Below are positions 5,437 through 5,457 of a stretch of DNA of 5,457 nt, one piece after another (positions within the stretch are counted from its first letter, which is position 1; every line of letters begins with the position of its first letter). A program made the translations under genes and the position numbers. Under the pieces are notes generated by a model, which made no database searches, was not told where the DNA came from, and was given only the letters and a program-made list of their open reading frames with translations. The DNA comes from CAZZCP01 sp964653235 (GTDB lineage: Bacteria > Bdellovibrionota > Bdellovibrionia > Bdellovibrionales > UBA840). The stretch lies in contig CAZZCP010000112.1 in NCBI GenBank assembly GCA_964653235.1, forward strand, positions 1-5,457, read 5' to 3'.

Positions 5437-5457
5437 AGGGTCATGGTTTTTATTTTT

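Noticed and set aside
5256..5438. Plus-strand open frame of 60 codons
   Set aside because: It is antisense to the signal peptide, ribosome-binding site and promoter of the small exported protein gene and has no recognisable product.
5421..5440. Fur box in the inverted repeat region
   Set aside because: Only about 11 of 19 positions match the consensus in the best register, no better than expected from AT-rich sequence.
5443..5457. ATG followed by hydrophobic codons (MVFIF) at the right edge, possible start of a signal peptide
   Set aside because: Only five codons are visible, and the AGGG before it is two bases from the ATG, too close for a normal ribosome-binding site.

Overview
The window reads as ordinary, tightly packed chromosomal DNA from a Gram-negative (diderm) bacterium of moderate-to-low GC (roughly 40% by eye). 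The diderm call rests on a lipoprotein signal with no Asp after the lipobox Cys, and on a Sec-exported small protein. Three of the five complete genes start with TTG or GTG. A member of Bdellovibrionota or a similar deltaproteobacterial-type lineage would fit, but this is only a guess because no taxonomic marker gene is present. I see no rRNA, tRNA, CRISPR array, IS element, phage gene or att site.

Layout. Positions 1-82 may hold the 3' tail of a plus-strand gene. A minus-strand alpha/beta-hydrolase lipoprotein (69-908) is divergent from a plus-strand fusion of a DedA-type membrane domain and a C-terminal ATP-grasp ligase domain (977-2602). That fusion meets, tail to tail with a 4-base overlap, a minus-strand cupin resembling cysteine dioxygenase (2599-3405). 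The cupin is divergent, across 48-75 bases, from a plus-strand PLP-dependent group II decarboxylase of the glutamate/cysteine-sulfinate type (3454-4890). The decarboxylase converges, with a 4-base gap, on a minus-strand small exported protein of unknown function (4895-5332). The rightmost 125 bases are that gene's leader and promoter region.

Function. The most coherent unit is the divergent pair of cysteine-dioxygenase-like cupin and decarboxylase. In established taurine biosynthesis, cysteine dioxygenase makes cysteine sulfinate and cysteine sulfinate decarboxylase converts it to hypotaurine. The decarboxylase has Ser and Tyr at two of three substrate-selectivity positions, as in cysteine sulfinate decarboxylase rather than glutamate decarboxylase, but Trp at the third. 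The cupin keeps the three-His iron site and a YT-K-N version of the dioxygenase YTRN motif, but lacks the Ser-His-Tyr triad and the Cys of the mammalian enzyme. A bacterial hypotaurine module, or a variant acting on a related thiol or acid, is therefore the leading hypothesis.

The second notable gene is the DedA/ATP-grasp fusion. It joins a predicted phospholipid or polyprenyl-phosphate transporter fold to an apparently intact ATP-dependent carboxylate-amine ligase fold in one polypeptide, suggesting a membrane-tethered ligase of unknown substrate. The lipoprotein hydrolase and the small exported protein are envelope proteins with no assignable substrate.
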